Assembly: GCA_023381945.1 (NCBI GenBank) | Contig: JAMCQY010000064.1 | Span: 1 to 30,231 of the forward strand | Origin: Deltaproteobacteria bacterium | GTDB lineage: Bacteria; Desulfobacterota; Desulfobaccia; Desulfobaccales; 0-14-0-80-60-11 | Length of the DNA stretch: 30,231 nt | Direction: 5' to 3' | Part shown: in pieces, positions 14,554-23,354 of the stretch | Layout of the letters: each line of letters starts with the position of its first letter | Numbering within the stretch: position 1 is the first letter of the stretch | Translations under genes and position numbers: made by a program | Notes under the pieces: generated by a model | The model's input: only the letters and a program-made list of their open reading frames with translations | The model's database searches: none | What the model was told of the DNA's origin: nothing

Positions 14554-15285
14554 TCATCTCGGTCTCAGATACCTTTCCACCAGACTTGCCAGCCGGTCAC
14601 TTAAGGCCTTGAGTTCCTTGTAGGTTTTTTTCTCCACGCCTGATTCTCCTTTTTTATGACCTGCTGGTGCATGAGGCCTGGCAAGGTAGCCGGCTTCCAG
14701 CAAGGCGATGAAATGGTCTGCGATTTCTTCCGGGGAGAAAACTTCCTTCTGTGGTTTGTACCACTTGTAGAGCCAATTGCACATTCCCAGGATGGCATAC
14801 GCCTGCAGTCGCGAATCGACCGGCTTAAAAACACCTTGGGCAATACCTTCGTCAATGATCTGGATAACCAGCCGGGTGTATTTCTTTTTTTCCCCCCGAA
14901 TCTTCTGGAAATCTTTGGTGGGGAGTTGATTTTCCTCCGCAAAGAAGACGGAAAACATGGCGATATCACTGGTGATGATATTGCAGATATGATCGCGGAT
15001 GATTTGTCTGAGCTTCTCTTCCGGGGAGGCGTTTGAGACGGAGATTTCATAGATGCGGTGAAAGATCTTTTCGAAGGCCTGGCCATAAATGATGGACAGA
15101 AGTTTGCCTTTGCTGGGAATGTAGTTATACAGGGCGGCCTTGGTTAAGTGCAATTCCCTGGCCACCTCATCCAGGGTAGCCGCCTTGAAGCCCTTGCGGT
15201 GGAAAAGACCGCTGGCGGCATCAATGATCCTTTGCATCCGGACGCTTCGGTCCAGGCCTTTGAAATCGGTTTGAGCGGGTTTCAT
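14554..15285 (-). CDS. TetR-family transcriptional regulator
   Basis: 243 residues. The N-terminal helix-turn-helix lies at about residues 17-65 (RIIDAASGLFHRKGF, then TLDEVARELHLTKAALYNYI). The ligand domain contains LGMCNWLYKWYKP, a pattern I associate with regulators of fatty-acid and acyl-CoA catabolism (KstR2/PaaR-like). The basic C-terminal extension (GHKKGESGVEKKTYKELKAL) is longer than usual. The ATG at 15285 has AAGGAG 7 bases upstream. It is divergent from the acyl-CoA mutase genes across 202 bp that contain two matching palindromes. It most likely represses the mutase until a CoA ester binds; the ligand is unknown. Confidence 0.93.
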   Translation of the reverse strand: MKPAQTDFKGLDRSVRMQRIIDAASGLFHRKGFKAATLDEVARELHLTKAALYNYIPSKGKLLSIIYGQAFEKIFHRIYEISVSNASPEEKLRQIIRDHICNIITSDIAMFSVFFAEENQLPTKDFQKIRGEKKKYTRLVIQIIDEGIAQGVFKPVDSRLQAYAILGMCNWLYKWYKPQKEVFSPEEIADHFIALLEAGYLARPHAPAGHKKGESGVEKKTYKELKALSDRLASLVERYLRPR

Positions 15286-15356
15286 CGGTAAGCTCCTTAC
15301 CCAAGGGTCATCGCGGTTCCCATGGCCTTTACGGCCAGCCTTGCCACAAAAACAGT

Positions 15357-15385
15357 TTGACAGCCGGGGAAATTTTATCTATATA
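15357..15385 (+). promoter_or_regulatory. Sigma70 promoter of the mutase genes
   Basis: TTGACA (15357-15362), a 17-bp spacer and TATATA (15380-15385) form a near-consensus promoter directed toward the mutase genes. The predicted transcription start near 15392 falls inside the first palindromic operator. Confidence 0.75.
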
Positions 15386-15399
15386 TAACCCATTGGTTA
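15386..15399 (+). promoter_or_regulatory. Candidate TetR operator 1
   Basis: TAACC-CATT-GGTTA is a perfect 14-bp inverted repeat directly after the -10 box, so a bound repressor would block RNA polymerase. It shares the central CATT and overall pattern TnACyCATTrGTyn with operator 2. Confidence 0.7.
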
Positions 15400-15406
15400 C
15401 TTATTA

Positions 15407-15420
15407 TGACTCATTAGTCG
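15407..15420 (+). promoter_or_regulatory. Candidate TetR operator 2
   Basis: TGACT-CATT-AGTCG contains the perfect inverted repeat GACT-CATT-AGTC. Its centre lies 21 bp from that of operator 1, two helical turns, so two dimers could bind the same face of the DNA. Confidence 0.65.
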
Positions 15421-15487
15421 CATAATCTGGAAAAAATGTCAACCGGCTGGGCCTGTCGGCGCCTTTCCGGGAGAGCAGGAGGTGAGT

Positions 15488-17155
15488 ATGCCGGAGAATA
15501 AGCCGTCACCCGGAGCTCAGAAGCAAGCCTGGTTAGAGAGCTGTTATCCTGCGCAGCTGGAGAGAAAGAGTCAATTCCTCTCCTTATCCGGAATCCCCCT
15601 GCAACCCCTCTACACCCAGGACGATCTGAGCAATTTTGATGGCCGGAAGGAACTGGGCTTCCCCGGCGAGCCGCCTTATACCCGGGGGATTCATCCGACC
15701 ATGTACCGCGGCCGTCTGTGGACGATGCGCCAACTGGCAGGGTTCGGTTCCCCGGAGGAAACCAACCAGCGCTATAAGCTCCTATTGTCCCACGGAGCCA
15801 CCGGCATTAACAGCGTTTTTGATTACCCCACCCTGCGGGGCTTTGATTCCGATCACGCGGAAGCGGAGGCCGACGTCGGGCGGGGCGGGGTCGCGGTTGA
15901 CAGTCTCGCAGACCTGCGCCTGCTGTTCGAGGGCATCCCCCTGGATCAAACCAGCGTTTCCCTGGTCACCTGCCAGCCGGTGGGGACCGTCCCCGTGTTC
16001 GCCATGTATCTGGCTCTGGCCGAACAACGGGGGATTCCTTTCGAGGCGCTTCAGGGCACCACGCAGAATGATTTCCTGTTGGAAACCGCGGTCACCATCG
16101 GCCTCAATACCTTGCCGCCGCAGTACTCCTTCAAATTGAGCTGCGACGTGATTGAATACTGTGTGAAACAGGTGCCCCGCTGGAACCCCATCAGCATTGC
16201 CGGCTACAATTACCGCGAAGCGGGCGCCAATGCCATACAGGAGTTGGGACTTTGCCTGGCACACGGGATCGCCTGCGTGGAGGAGATGTTGCGGCGAGGC
16301 CTTGCGGTGGAGGAATTTGCCCCTCGCCTCTCCTTTTTCCTTAACGCCCATAATGATTTTTTCGAGGAGATTGCCAAATACCGCGCCGCCAGAAGACTCT
16401 GGTGCCGGATCATGACTGACCGGTTTCAGGCGCAGGGGCCTAAAGCCAAAAAGTTCCGCTTCCATGTCCAGACCGCGGGTTCGGCCCTCACGGCCCAGCA
16501 ACCCTTGAATAATATCGCCCGGGCCGCCTACCATGGCCTGGCCGCGGTCCTCGGCGGGGCCCAATCGGTGCATATCGACGGCTATGACGAGGCCCTCTGC
16601 ACCCCCACCGAGGCCTCGGCGCTGATTGCCCTGAGAACGCAGCAGATCTTGCAGCACGAGACCAATGTCACCTCCACTGTCGATCCTTTGGGGGGGTCTT
16701 ATTTCGTCGAAAGCCTCACCAATGAAATGGAACAGCGGGTGGAAGATTACCTCGGCAAGATAGAAAAACAGGGAGGCATCGTGGCCGCGGTGGCCAGCGG
16801 CTGGGTCCACCGGGAAATTGCCGATTCGGCCATCGCCTATCAACGGGCGATCGAAACCAAAGAGATGCTGGTGGTGGGAGTCAACTGTTTCAAGGCGACG
16901 GACGAGCAATCCGTGGAGATCTTTTGCAGTCCGGAAACCGCACCGATACAGAGGTCCAAGCTACAAGAACTTCGAGGCCGCCGGGATGACGCCGCGGTGC
17001 AACTGGCTCTAGAAGACGTCCGCCTGGCCTGCCGCCGGTTGGAAAACCTCATGCCTGCCGTGATCCGGGCGGTCAAGGCCTCTGCCACGGAAGGGGAGAT
17101 CACCGACATCTTCAGGCAGGAATGGGGGGTCTGGGACCCGCCCCTGTCTTTTTGA
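15488..17155 (+). CDS. Coenzyme-B12-dependent acyl-CoA mutase, large (substrate) subunit, divergent
   Basis: 555 residues of the methylmalonyl-CoA mutase family. This is the length of separate large subunits such as IcmA/HcmA, without the B12 domain. Start ATG 15488 is set by AGGAGG five bases upstream. The CoA-binding TMYRGR (residues 71-76) and QND block (Gln193) are kept, as are EAG...FAPRLSFF, AVLGGAQSVHIDGYDEA and DPLGGSYFVE. The positions that read substrate in known enzymes differ: Leu83 where methylmalonyl-CoA mutase has Tyr89, Thr203 where it has Arg207 (Gln in the isobutyryl and 2-hydroxyisobutyryl types), and Asn241 where the near-invariant His244 stands (GYNYREAG instead of GYH). 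It is therefore unlikely to use methylmalonyl-CoA; the real substrate is unknown. The small subunit follows 29 bp later. Confidence 0.9.
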   Translation: MPENKPSPGAQKQAWLESCYPAQLERKSQFLSLSGIPLQPLYTQDDLSNFDGRKELGFPGEPPYTRGIHPTMYRGRLWTMRQLAGFGSPEETNQRYKLLLSHGATGINSVFDYPTLRGFDSDHAEAEADVGRGGVAVDSLADLRLLFEGIPLDQTSVSLVTCQPVGTVPVFAMYLALAEQRGIPFEALQGTTQNDFLLETAVTIGLNTLPPQYSFKLSCDVIEYCVKQVPRWNPISIAGYNYREAGANAIQELGLCLAHGIACVEEMLRRGLAVEEFAPRLSFFLNAHNDFFEEIAKYRAARRLWCRIMTDRFQAQGPKAKKFRFHVQTAGSALTAQQPLNNIARAAYHGLAAVLGGAQSVHIDGYDEALCTPTEASALIALRTQQILQHETNVTSTVDPLGGSYFVESLTNEMEQRVEDYLGKIEKQGGIVAAVASGWVHREIADSAIAYQRAIETKEMLVVGVNCFKATDEQSVEIFCSPETAPIQRSKLQELRGRRDDAAVQLALEDVRLACRRLENLMPAVIRAVKASATEGEITDIFRQEWGVWDPPLSF

Positions 17156-17184
17156 GGCGTGCCGGCGGCGACAAGGAGATTCAG

Positions 17185-17571
17185 ATGATGAAAACCAGGA
17201 AACGGATATTGATTGCCAAGGTTGGCATGGATGCCCACTGGCGGGGAGCGATCATCGTGGCCAAAGCTCTGTGCGATGCCGGCTTTGAAGTCGTTTTGGG
17301 GCGCAACCTGACTCCGGCCGCGGTGGTGGCCACTGCGGTGCAGGAAGCCGTGGATTATATCGGCATCAGCAGCCTTTCGGGCAACCACCTGGTGACCGTG
17401 CCCCAGATTATCGAGTTACTCGCCGGCCAGCAGGCTGAGGATATCAAGGTCATTGTCGGCGGCATTGTGCCCTCGGCGGATAGACAGAAGCTGCTGGACC
17501 ACGGAGTTCTGGAGGTATTCGGCCCGGGTCAGGACACCGGGACAATCGTTGAATTTTTGGCAAGCCACTAA
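17185..17571 (+). CDS. Acyl-CoA mutase small subunit, cobalamin-binding
   Basis: 128 residues forming a lone B12-binding domain. Motifs are ILIAKVGMDAHWRG, containing the D-x-H-x-x-G signature whose His ligates cobalt, then ISSLSGNHL (the SxL loop) and VGGIVPSAD (the GG motif). The Lys of AKVG matches the conserved Lys before the motif in methylmalonyl-CoA mutase. Start ATG 17185 has AAGGAG 6 bases upstream; ATG 17188 is the alternative. It must pair with the 555-residue subunit immediately upstream to form the holoenzyme. No MeaB/ArgK-type GTPase or mutase reactivation chaperone is in the window. Confidence 0.95.
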   Translation: MMKTRKRILIAKVGMDAHWRGAIIVAKALCDAGFEVVLGRNLTPAAVVATAVQEAVDYIGISSLSGNHLVTVPQIIELLAGQQAEDIKVIVGGIVPSADRQKLLDHGVLEVFGPGQDTGTIVEFLASH

Positions 17572-17583
17572 ATTTTTTTAACC

Positions 17584-17757
17584 TGGAAGATACACGGCTC
17601 AGAGGGCTGAGATCCTGACCCCAGGTCCACGAGTGCTTCCAGTGGTTGATCTGCCTTAGAACGCCCGCATCTTCAAGCCATTCTTATATGAGACGGGCAA
17701 TGTGCTCACCCTTCCTTAAACCCAGAATGGCAAGCTCGCGCCGATAATGTAAATAAC
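17584..17757 (-). pseudogene. Possible relic of a small ribbon-helix-helix-like gene
   Basis: In the 294-bp gap between the mutase and pilus genes, one minus-strand frame reads RRELAILGLRKGEHIARLI, then a TAA stop, then EWLEDAGVLRQINHW. The pattern resembles the helical part of a CopG-type antitoxin interrupted by a stop. There is no start codon or ribosome binding site. This could be chance; nothing else is seen in the gap. Confidence 0.2.
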
Positions 17758-17865
17758 TTGCTGGACGTGCTTTGCCCCCCAAATTCTGCCCCTTCCCAAA
17801 CTAAAAATCTCGCTTGTTCCAAATATCCTATCTCGGGGCAACCCCCTTCAGCGGCAGCGAGCCGG

Positions 17866-18792
17866 CTATTTCAGCAAGGTTTCAGAGATGCGGATCGCGG
17901 CCGGCCCCAGGATGACCACCATGATGGCCGGAAAAATAAACAGAAGGAGGGGAAAGACCAGCTTAACCGGGGTCTTGGCGGCCAGTTCTTCCAGTTTCAA
18001 ACGTCGGGTGGTGCGCAAGCTGTCTGACTGGACCTTCAGGGTGTTGGCCACGCTGGTGCCGAAACGATCGCTTTGAATCAGGATGTTGCACAACGAGATT
18101 ACTTCATCCACCCCGGTGCGCTCCCCCAGGTTGCGCAAGGCCTGCTCCCGTTCCACGCCGGCGCTGATCTCCAGATTGACCTGGAGCATTTCCTGGGAGA
18201 GGATGGGGTTGGTTAACAGCAGGTCATCCCCGACGCGTTTGATGGCGGCGTTAAGCCCCTGGCCGGCCTCCACGCAAACTACCAGCAGATCCAGGGCGTC
18301 AGGGAGGGTCTCTCTGATTTGGTTCTTGCGGCGGGCCGTCAGCTTATCCAGACCCAGTGAAGGAAGCACGTAGCCGGCCAGGAGCAACAGGTAAAGGGCG
18401 CCGATCAAGAAGATGAAGTTGGGGCGGCGCCCAGTTAAAAAGGGCAGGGCCAGGATGGGCAGGGCCAACGCCAATCCTATTTTGAGCCCCATGAACACGG
18501 CGATGGCGCGCTCGCCGCGGAAGCCTGCCTGAACCAAGGCCTTTTTGATATCCTGGGCCTTGGAACTGTCTTTGCCCAACCCAATTTTTTCCTCTGCTTT
18601 TTTCACTAGTTTGGACGGCAAGAGCCGGGCGGATTCAACGGAAGGAACCAGAACCCCTTCCGACTTGACAGGAGATCTGAGATGGGACTGGAGCCGCTCA
18701 TGCATACGGGAGGGCTTTGGGAAGAAATAAAGGATCAGGCATACTACTGTCATAGTCAGGGTTAAGCCTAATATGAGCGGATAATAAGACAT
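17866..18792 (-). CDS. tadC: Tad pilus inner-membrane platform protein TadC
   Basis: 308 residues of the type II secretion F (T2SSF) family. The N-terminal helix SYYPLILGLTLTMTVVCLILYF and later hydrophobic segments (AVFMGLKIGLALALPILALPF, a pair near residue 120, and a C-terminal VFPLLLFIFPAIMVVIL) anchor it in the inner membrane. The cytoplasmic part, LPDALDLLVVCVEAGQGLNAAI, is the typical T2SSF signature. With TadB it forms the platform turned by the CpaF motor to assemble Flp pili. The start has GAGGA 6-7 bases upstream, and it follows tadB by 9 bp. It is the last gene of the operon here; tadD and tadG are not found after it. Confidence 0.95.
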   Translation of the reverse strand: MSYYPLILGLTLTMTVVCLILYFFPKPSRMHERLQSHLRSPVKSEGVLVPSVESARLLPSKLVKKAEEKIGLGKDSSKAQDIKKALVQAGFRGERAIAVFMGLKIGLALALPILALPFLTGRRPNFIFLIGALYLLLLAGYVLPSLGLDKLTARRKNQIRETLPDALDLLVVCVEAGQGLNAAIKRVGDDLLLTNPILSQEMLQVNLEISAGVEREQALRNLGERTGVDEVISLCNILIQSDRFGTSVANTLKVQSDSLRTTRRLKLEELAAKTPVKLVFPLLLFIFPAIMVVILGPAAIRISETLLK

Positions 18793-18801
18793 GAGATTTC
18801 C

Positions 18802-19749
18802 TCAAACCTTGATCTTGACGATCCGGGCGATGCTAAAAAGCCCTAATGCCTGAAAGGCCAGAGCAATCATGGCCATAGCCCGTCCCTTGGGGGTATGCCA
18901 CAACAGCATGATATAATTAGAATTCATAATAAACAGGGCCAGGGCAGTTGCTGGAGGCAATAAGGAAAGGACCAGCCCGGATAGCCGGCCTTCCGCAGTC
19001 AATGCTTTTACCTGGTTATGCAACTTAAAGCGCTCTCGGATAAGAGTGGCGATCTTTTCTAAGATTTCTGCCAGGTTACCGCCGGTCTCCCGTTGAATCA
19101 TCACGGCAGTAGTGAAAAATCTCAAGTCTTGCAGGTCGACGCGGCGGCAAAGATTTAATAGGGCGTCATTAAGGTCTAATCCGTGATTATGCTCCTTATA
19201 GGTCTTGAAAAATTCCGGGCCGATGGGCGAGTCCATTTCATTAGCTACTAATTGCAAACCGGAGGTAAAGGCGTGGCCGGCCTTCAGACCTCGGCCCAGC
19301 AACTCAAGGGCTTCGGGGAGCTGTTTTTCAAATTTCCCAAAGCGGCGGCGTTTCATGAAGGCTAAGAATTTGAAGGGAAGCCAGATTCCCAGGCTGCCAC
19401 CCGCCAAGGCGCCTATGAGTCCCCATTTCAGCAGGCCGAGGCACAGAAATGCCGCGGCTGAAAGAACGACGACCCCTAGGAAGACCTCTATCCGGCAATG
19501 GGTCCCGGCCTGCACCAGAGAGAGTTCCAGGTTCGTCAGCAGACGTCCCTTCAGGAGGCGGGGAAACCGGCTGACAGTACTTTGGAGCAGTGAATCCGTG
19601 TGATTATTGACCTCCAAGGCCTGGAGGCCGTTTAAACGCTTTTTCAGGCGGCGCTGATAGCGTGCCTGACCATCGGTGGCCAACAGCAGAATGCCGGAGG
19701 CCAAACAGAAGACCATAAAGAAAATGCAGATGGCCAGAAAGGTAGTCAA
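18802..19749 (-). CDS. tadB: Tad pilus inner-membrane platform protein TadB
   Basis: 315 residues of the T2SSF family. The N-terminal helix is FLAICIFFMVFCLASGILLL; the core block LPEALELLGRGLKAGHAFTSGL and the later FFTTAVMIQRETGGNLAEIL are characteristic of TadB. There are two further membrane segments near the middle and a C-terminal one. The first codon appears to be TTG at 19749, with GGGA upstream; a stop codon lies six codons further up, so no ATG start is available. It works with TadC as the assembly platform and lies between cpaF and tadC. Confidence 0.95.
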   Translation of the reverse strand: MTTFLAICIFFMVFCLASGILLLATDGQARYQRRLKKRLNGLQALEVNNHTDSLLQSTVSRFPRLLKGRLLTNLELSLVQAGTHCRIEVFLGVVVLSAAAFLCLGLLKWGLIGALAGGSLGIWLPFKFLAFMKRRRFGKFEKQLPEALELLGRGLKAGHAFTSGLQLVANEMDSPIGPEFFKTYKEHNHGLDLNDALLNLCRRVDLQDLRFFTTAVMIQRETGGNLAEILEKIATLIRERFKLHNQVKALTAEGRLSGLVLSLLPPATALALFIMNSNYIMLLWHTPKGRAMAMIALAFQALGLFSIARIVKIKV

Positions 19750-19811
19750 TATTCCCGTCTCGCAACATCATGGGCTTGAGGACAAACCCGAGGCTTATGA
19801 ATCACCGAACC

Positions 19812-21200
19812 TCAATCTACACCGGTCTCCTGAAATATTTGGGCCGGCAACTGAATGCCCAAAGCGTCCAGGCGCTTCATGAACTTGGGTCGAATCCCCC
19901 GGGTGACGAATCTGCCTTTGACCTTGCGGTCTTCGGTGACCCCCATCAATTCGAAGCAGAAGATCTCTTGCACGGTGATCATTTCCCCTTCCATACCAAC
20001 AATCTCGTACAGGTTCATCATCTTACGGCTGCCATCGCTAAGTCGGGCCAACTGGATGATGACATGGATGGCCGAAGCTATCTGATGCCGGATGGCTTTA
20101 TCGGGGATGTTGAGGCCGGCCATGGACACCATGGTTTCCAGGCGGGCCAGGGCATCCCGGGGAGAGTTGGCATGGATAGTTGCCAGAGAACCGTCATGAC
20201 CGGTATTCATGGCCTGAAGCATGTCCAAGGCTTCGCCGGACCTGACCTCTCCCAGAATAATGCGTTCCGGCCGCATCCTTAAGGCATTTTTGACCAAGTC
20301 GCGCTGGGTGACCTCGCCGAAACCCTCCAGGTTGGCAGGTCGGGTTTCCAGGCGTACCACATGTTCCTGCTGCAACTGAAGTTCGGCCGAGTCTTCTATG
20401 GTGATGATGCGTTCGTCATTGGGAATGAAGCTGGAAAGGACGTTAAGGAACACGGTCTTGCCTGAACCTGTCCCTCCGGAAATCAGGATATTGAGCCGAG
20501 CCTTGACCATGGCGGCCAGAACTTGGGCGATGTCAGCGGTAATGCTGCCGAAATTAATCAAATCCTCGACTTTAATGGGAATTTTAGAGAATTTCCGGAT
20601 GGAGAGAGATGGACCATCCAGGGCCAAGGGTGCGATGATGGCGTTGACCCGGGAGCCGTCCGGCAGTCGGGCGTCCACCATGGGAGAGGACTCATCGACG
20701 CGCCTGCCCACCCCGGTGGCGATCTTCTCGATGATCTTCAGCAAATGGGAGTTATCGATGAACCGCACGGTCGAACGTTCCAGCTTCCCCCGGCGCTCGA
20801 TGAAGACTTGATCGAACCGGTTCACCAGGATGTCCGAAATACTGGGGTCGGCGAGCAGAGGTTCCAAGGGGCCGAATCCCAGTAACTCATTGCGGATTTC
20901 TTTGCATAACCGATCTTTATCCGGAAGGGTCAGGGCCAGCTTTTCTTCCGCCAGGATCATCTCGATGCCCCGGCGCAAGTCTTCCATGAGGCTATTTTCA
21001 GGGGTCTCCGCCAGGCGGGTCAAGTCCAGAAGATGGATGATCCGGGCGTGAATCTGGGATTTCAATTCATTGAAGGCAATCTCTTTTTTTAGATCCTTCA
21101 GATCAGGGAGGGCCTCAACCCGGGGAGCGGGCGGCGCGAGCGGTAATTGTTCCGCTTCAGGGAGCCGACCTTTCTCTTTCAAGCGTGATAAGAGGCTCAT
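19812..21200 (-). CDS. cpaF: Tad pilus assembly ATPase CpaF/TadA
   Basis: 462 residues from the ATG at 21200, which has GGAGGAAGG upstream; the longer frame adds 37 residues overlapping cpaE. It is a secretion ATPase of the VirB11/GspE superfamily that powers Flp pilus extension (and possibly retraction). The Walker A GGTGSGKT is at residues 242-249, followed by the Asp box [10 protein letters not shown], the Walker B-like [11 protein letters not shown], and the His box [13 protein letters not shown]. The N-terminal helical domain (residues 40-110) is typical. It begins 2 bp after cpaE, so the two are translationally coupled. Confidence 0.97.
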   Translation of the reverse strand: MSLLSRLKEKGRLPEAEQLPLAPPAPRVEALPDLKDLKKEIAFNELKSQIHARIIHLLDLTRLAETPENSLMEDLRRGIEMILAEEKLALTLPDKDRLCKEIRNELLGFGPLEPLLADPSISDILVNRFDQVFIERRGKLERSTVRFIDNSHLLKIIEKIATGVGRRVDESSPMVDARLPDGSRVNAIIAPLALDGPSLSIRKFSKIPIKVEDLINFGSITADIAQVLAAMVKARLNILISGGTGSGKTVFLNVLSSFIPNDERIITIEDSAELQLQQEHVVRLETRPANLEGFGEVTQRDLVKNALRMRPERIILGEVRSGEALDMLQAMNTGHDGSLATIHANSPRDALARLETMVSMAGLNIPDKAIRHQIASAIHVIIQLARLSDGSRKMMNLYEIVGMEGEMITVQEIFCFELMGVTEDRKVKGRFVTRGIRPKFMKRLDALGIQLPAQIFQETGVD

Positions 21201-21202
21201 GG

Positions 21203-22390
21203 CTAGGACCTTCCTCCCAGGCGTTTCAGCCAACTCCAGCCTGAGGAGGGAGCCTCTGCGGCTGCCTCCAGACCCGCGATTCCGACGCCTAAAGATCGCA
21301 GTGCTTGGCACACCGGATGGCGGGGGGCAGTTTCTGCCAGCGGATGCCCATCATTGATGCTTCGGACGACTGCTTCCGCATCGAACGGTATGGCGCCGCG
21401 CACTTCCATTCCCAGATAATTAGCCGCTTCAGCCAGGGTGAGATCGGCATTTTTGTTCCAGGCGTTCAGCCAAATTTCCAAGGGAATCTTTAACTCTAAA
21501 AGCTGCAGCAGGTCCAACCACTTTCTGGTATTGGCCAGGGCCGGGATGGAGGGATTAGTCACCATCACCAGGTGATCCGAATGTTCCAGGGCCTTCAGGG
21601 TGATCTCGTCGATGTGGTGACCAACGTCCAACAGAATCCAACGGAAAGTTGGCATATTTTTTAAATATGACAGGATCTTTCCCAAATTATCCGGAGTGAC
21701 GGTCTCGGCCTCTTCCAGCCGGGCTGGAGCGGGCAGTAGGGAAAGAAATTTGTTGTAGGGATATAGCAAGTTTTGCAGAAAGGATTGATCAAGCTCCTCG
21801 AGATGGACGACGGCCTCGCTGAGGGAATGCCTGGTTTTGACATCGAAGAAATGAACCATTTGGGCATATTGCATATCCAGGTCCACCAGCAAGGCCTGGC
21901 CCCGGTATTCCCGGGACAGGAGATAGGCCAGGTTGCTGGCCAGGAAAGTGGCGCCGATCCCCCCTTTGCACCCTAGAAAGGCAATCATTTTATCGTTGGA
22001 AGAGTCCCGCTGCGGCGCTTTGATGGTATTGCGGACCAGCAGCCGGCTTACTGCCTCCTGAAACTCTTGCGGCTGGACAGGCAGGGTAAAACATTCTTTC
22101 ACGCCCAAATGGAGGGCCTTCCAAAGATGGAGAGTGGAGATTTCCGGGAAGACCAGAAACACCGCGGGATTATTGGGGTCGGCGGCGGTGTCTTCGATCC
22201 ATTGGTCGAGTTTGGGATTATTTTCCTGGTATTCCAGCAAAAAGACATCGGTGCCATTCCTGCTGGTCGTCGGCAGATGGGACAAATCATCGGCCTCCAC
22301 CATCTGACCCGAGCCGGAAGCATCGATCACCTGGCGGAGGTGGTCGCCGTTCTTCCGGGAATGGTAAAAAATTTTGAAATGCAAGGCCAT
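21203..22390 (-). CDS. cpaE: Tad pilus localisation ATPase CpaE/TadZ
   Basis: 395 residues from the ATG at 22390 (GTG 22399 is an alternative; both have weak Shine-Dalgarnos). The first 130 residues form an atypical receiver-like domain ([18 protein letters not shown], then [12 protein letters not shown]). A MinD/ParA-type ATPase follows, with the deviant Walker [16 protein letters not shown], where Ala replaces the second Lys as usual in CpaE, and [14 protein letters not shown]. CpaE/TadZ proteins place the pilus machine at a cell pole or site. The C-terminus ends in a Trp/Arg-rich tail. Confidence 0.93.
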   Translation of the reverse strand: MALHFKIFYHSRKNGDHLRQVIDASGSGQMVEADDLSHLPTTSRNGTDVFLLEYQENNPKLDQWIEDTAADPNNPAVFLVFPEISTLHLWKALHLGVKECFTLPVQPQEFQEAVSRLLVRNTIKAPQRDSSNDKMIAFLGCKGGIGATFLASNLAYLLSREYRGQALLVDLDMQYAQMVHFFDVKTRHSLSEAVVHLEELDQSFLQNLLYPYNKFLSLLPAPARLEEAETVTPDNLGKILSYLKNMPTFRWILLDVGHHIDEITLKALEHSDHLVMVTNPSIPALANTRKWLDLLQLLELKIPLEIWLNAWNKNADLTLAEAANYLGMEVRGAIPFDAEAVVRSINDGHPLAETAPRHPVCQALRSLGVGIAGLEAAAEAPSSGWSWLKRLGGRS

Positions 22391-22423
22391 GGCCGTCACT
22401 CTGCTAAATACTATAGGGTGCCA

Positions 22424-23239
22424 TCAAAAATTCACCGGCTCCCGCTGCAGTCCTCTAATGATTTCGCTCATCCGTTTAGTAGGGGCGGGCGCGACTGGAT
22501 TCGGCTCAGCCACGGGCGGTGAACTATTTTCGGCCGGACCGAACAGACTGACGGCGCTGGCCCCCTGGGTGAGGACCACTCGACCGTCATCCTGCCTCCT
22601 CAACACCAGAGAGATGCGGCCCGTTTGGGCGGCCAGGGCCAAGCGCTCACCTTCCGCTGGAGATACCTCCAGAGTCACCGTGGGCACTATCTGGGGCTTA
22701 TCCCCGGGGCGGGTTTCGATCCGTTGGCCGGTACCCAGAACCCGAATATTTTGCAGCATGACCCGGGATAACGGATCTTTGTTGTAATCGCCCTTATCAA
22801 CAGTTACCAGGACATCCACCCGATTTTCTGGGGCCACGAACCCCGCCACTCCCGAGGCTTCATCCACTTTGACGGTCATAGCTCGCTTATTGGCGGACAG
22901 CAGGGCGGTGAGTCCCGGAACCGTACCCTTGGGGGCGAGTTTCTTCTCCAGGAGCAGATCCCCTTCCACCATGGGTAAGGCGGTGACGCGTCCTTCTATT
23001 TCCGCGACGCTGGTGAAGGCGCCTTTGGGCAGGTTTCCTCGGTTCCAATCGGTGGTTGCCATCATTTCAGCGCTCAGCAGGGTTGCCGGAGCGATATCCC
23101 GTTTAGCTGTCAAAACCGTCCTGGTTTGGGGTTCGAGGCGCGCCGGTTGGCCGCCTTGGTGCATGAACCAGACGAAGCTGGCGGTAATGCCGGATAGCGC
23201 AGCCAATAGCAGCCAGATCCACGGTGGTAATCGGCTCAT
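22424..23239 (-). CDS. cpaB: Tad pilus assembly protein CpaB/RcpC
   Basis: 271 residues from the ATG at 23239, with GGAAG 6 bases upstream. The N-terminal membrane anchor is PPWIWLLLAALSGITASFVW. A SAF-type domain follows (VLTAKRDIAPATLLSAEMM, then EIEGRVTALPMVEGDLLLE), then the RcpC domain (MTVKVDEASGVAGFVAPENRVDVLVT). This periplasmic protein normally contacts the outer-membrane secretin CpaC/RcpA. No secretin gene is present in this operon, so the partner must be encoded elsewhere. The region just upstream has two 7-bp units (TAGCCCG, TTACCCG). Confidence 0.93.
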   Translation of the reverse strand: MSRLPPWIWLLLAALSGITASFVWFMHQGGQPARLEPQTRTVLTAKRDIAPATLLSAEMMATTDWNRGNLPKGAFTSVAEIEGRVTALPMVEGDLLLEKKLAPKGTVPGLTALLSANKRAMTVKVDEASGVAGFVAPENRVDVLVTVDKGDYNKDPLSRVMLQNIRVLGTGQRIETRPGDKPQIVPTVTLEVSPAEGERLALAAQTGRISLVLRRQDDGRVVLTQGASAVSLFGPAENSSPPVAEPNPVAPAPTKRMSEIIRGLQREPVNF

Positions 23240-23354
23240 GGAGTTCTTCCATAAATTCGGGTAACGGGCTACCCGGCGTATCAAGGCGCCAGTCTGAGAC
23301 CGAAGGAGATGAATAGCCCTATCCCGCCACCTGAGGATGCGGGCCCAGTTTCAT

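Noticed and set aside
15782..16909. 375-codon minus-strand frame opposite the mutase large subunit
   Set aside because: It overlaps the mutase gene entirely, has no recognisable domain, and shows the codon pattern of a third-frame shadow.
15488..17155. Annotation as ordinary methylmalonyl-CoA mutase
   Set aside because: The Arg that binds the methylmalonyl carboxylate and the paired Tyr and His are replaced, so the substrate-specific name is not justified.
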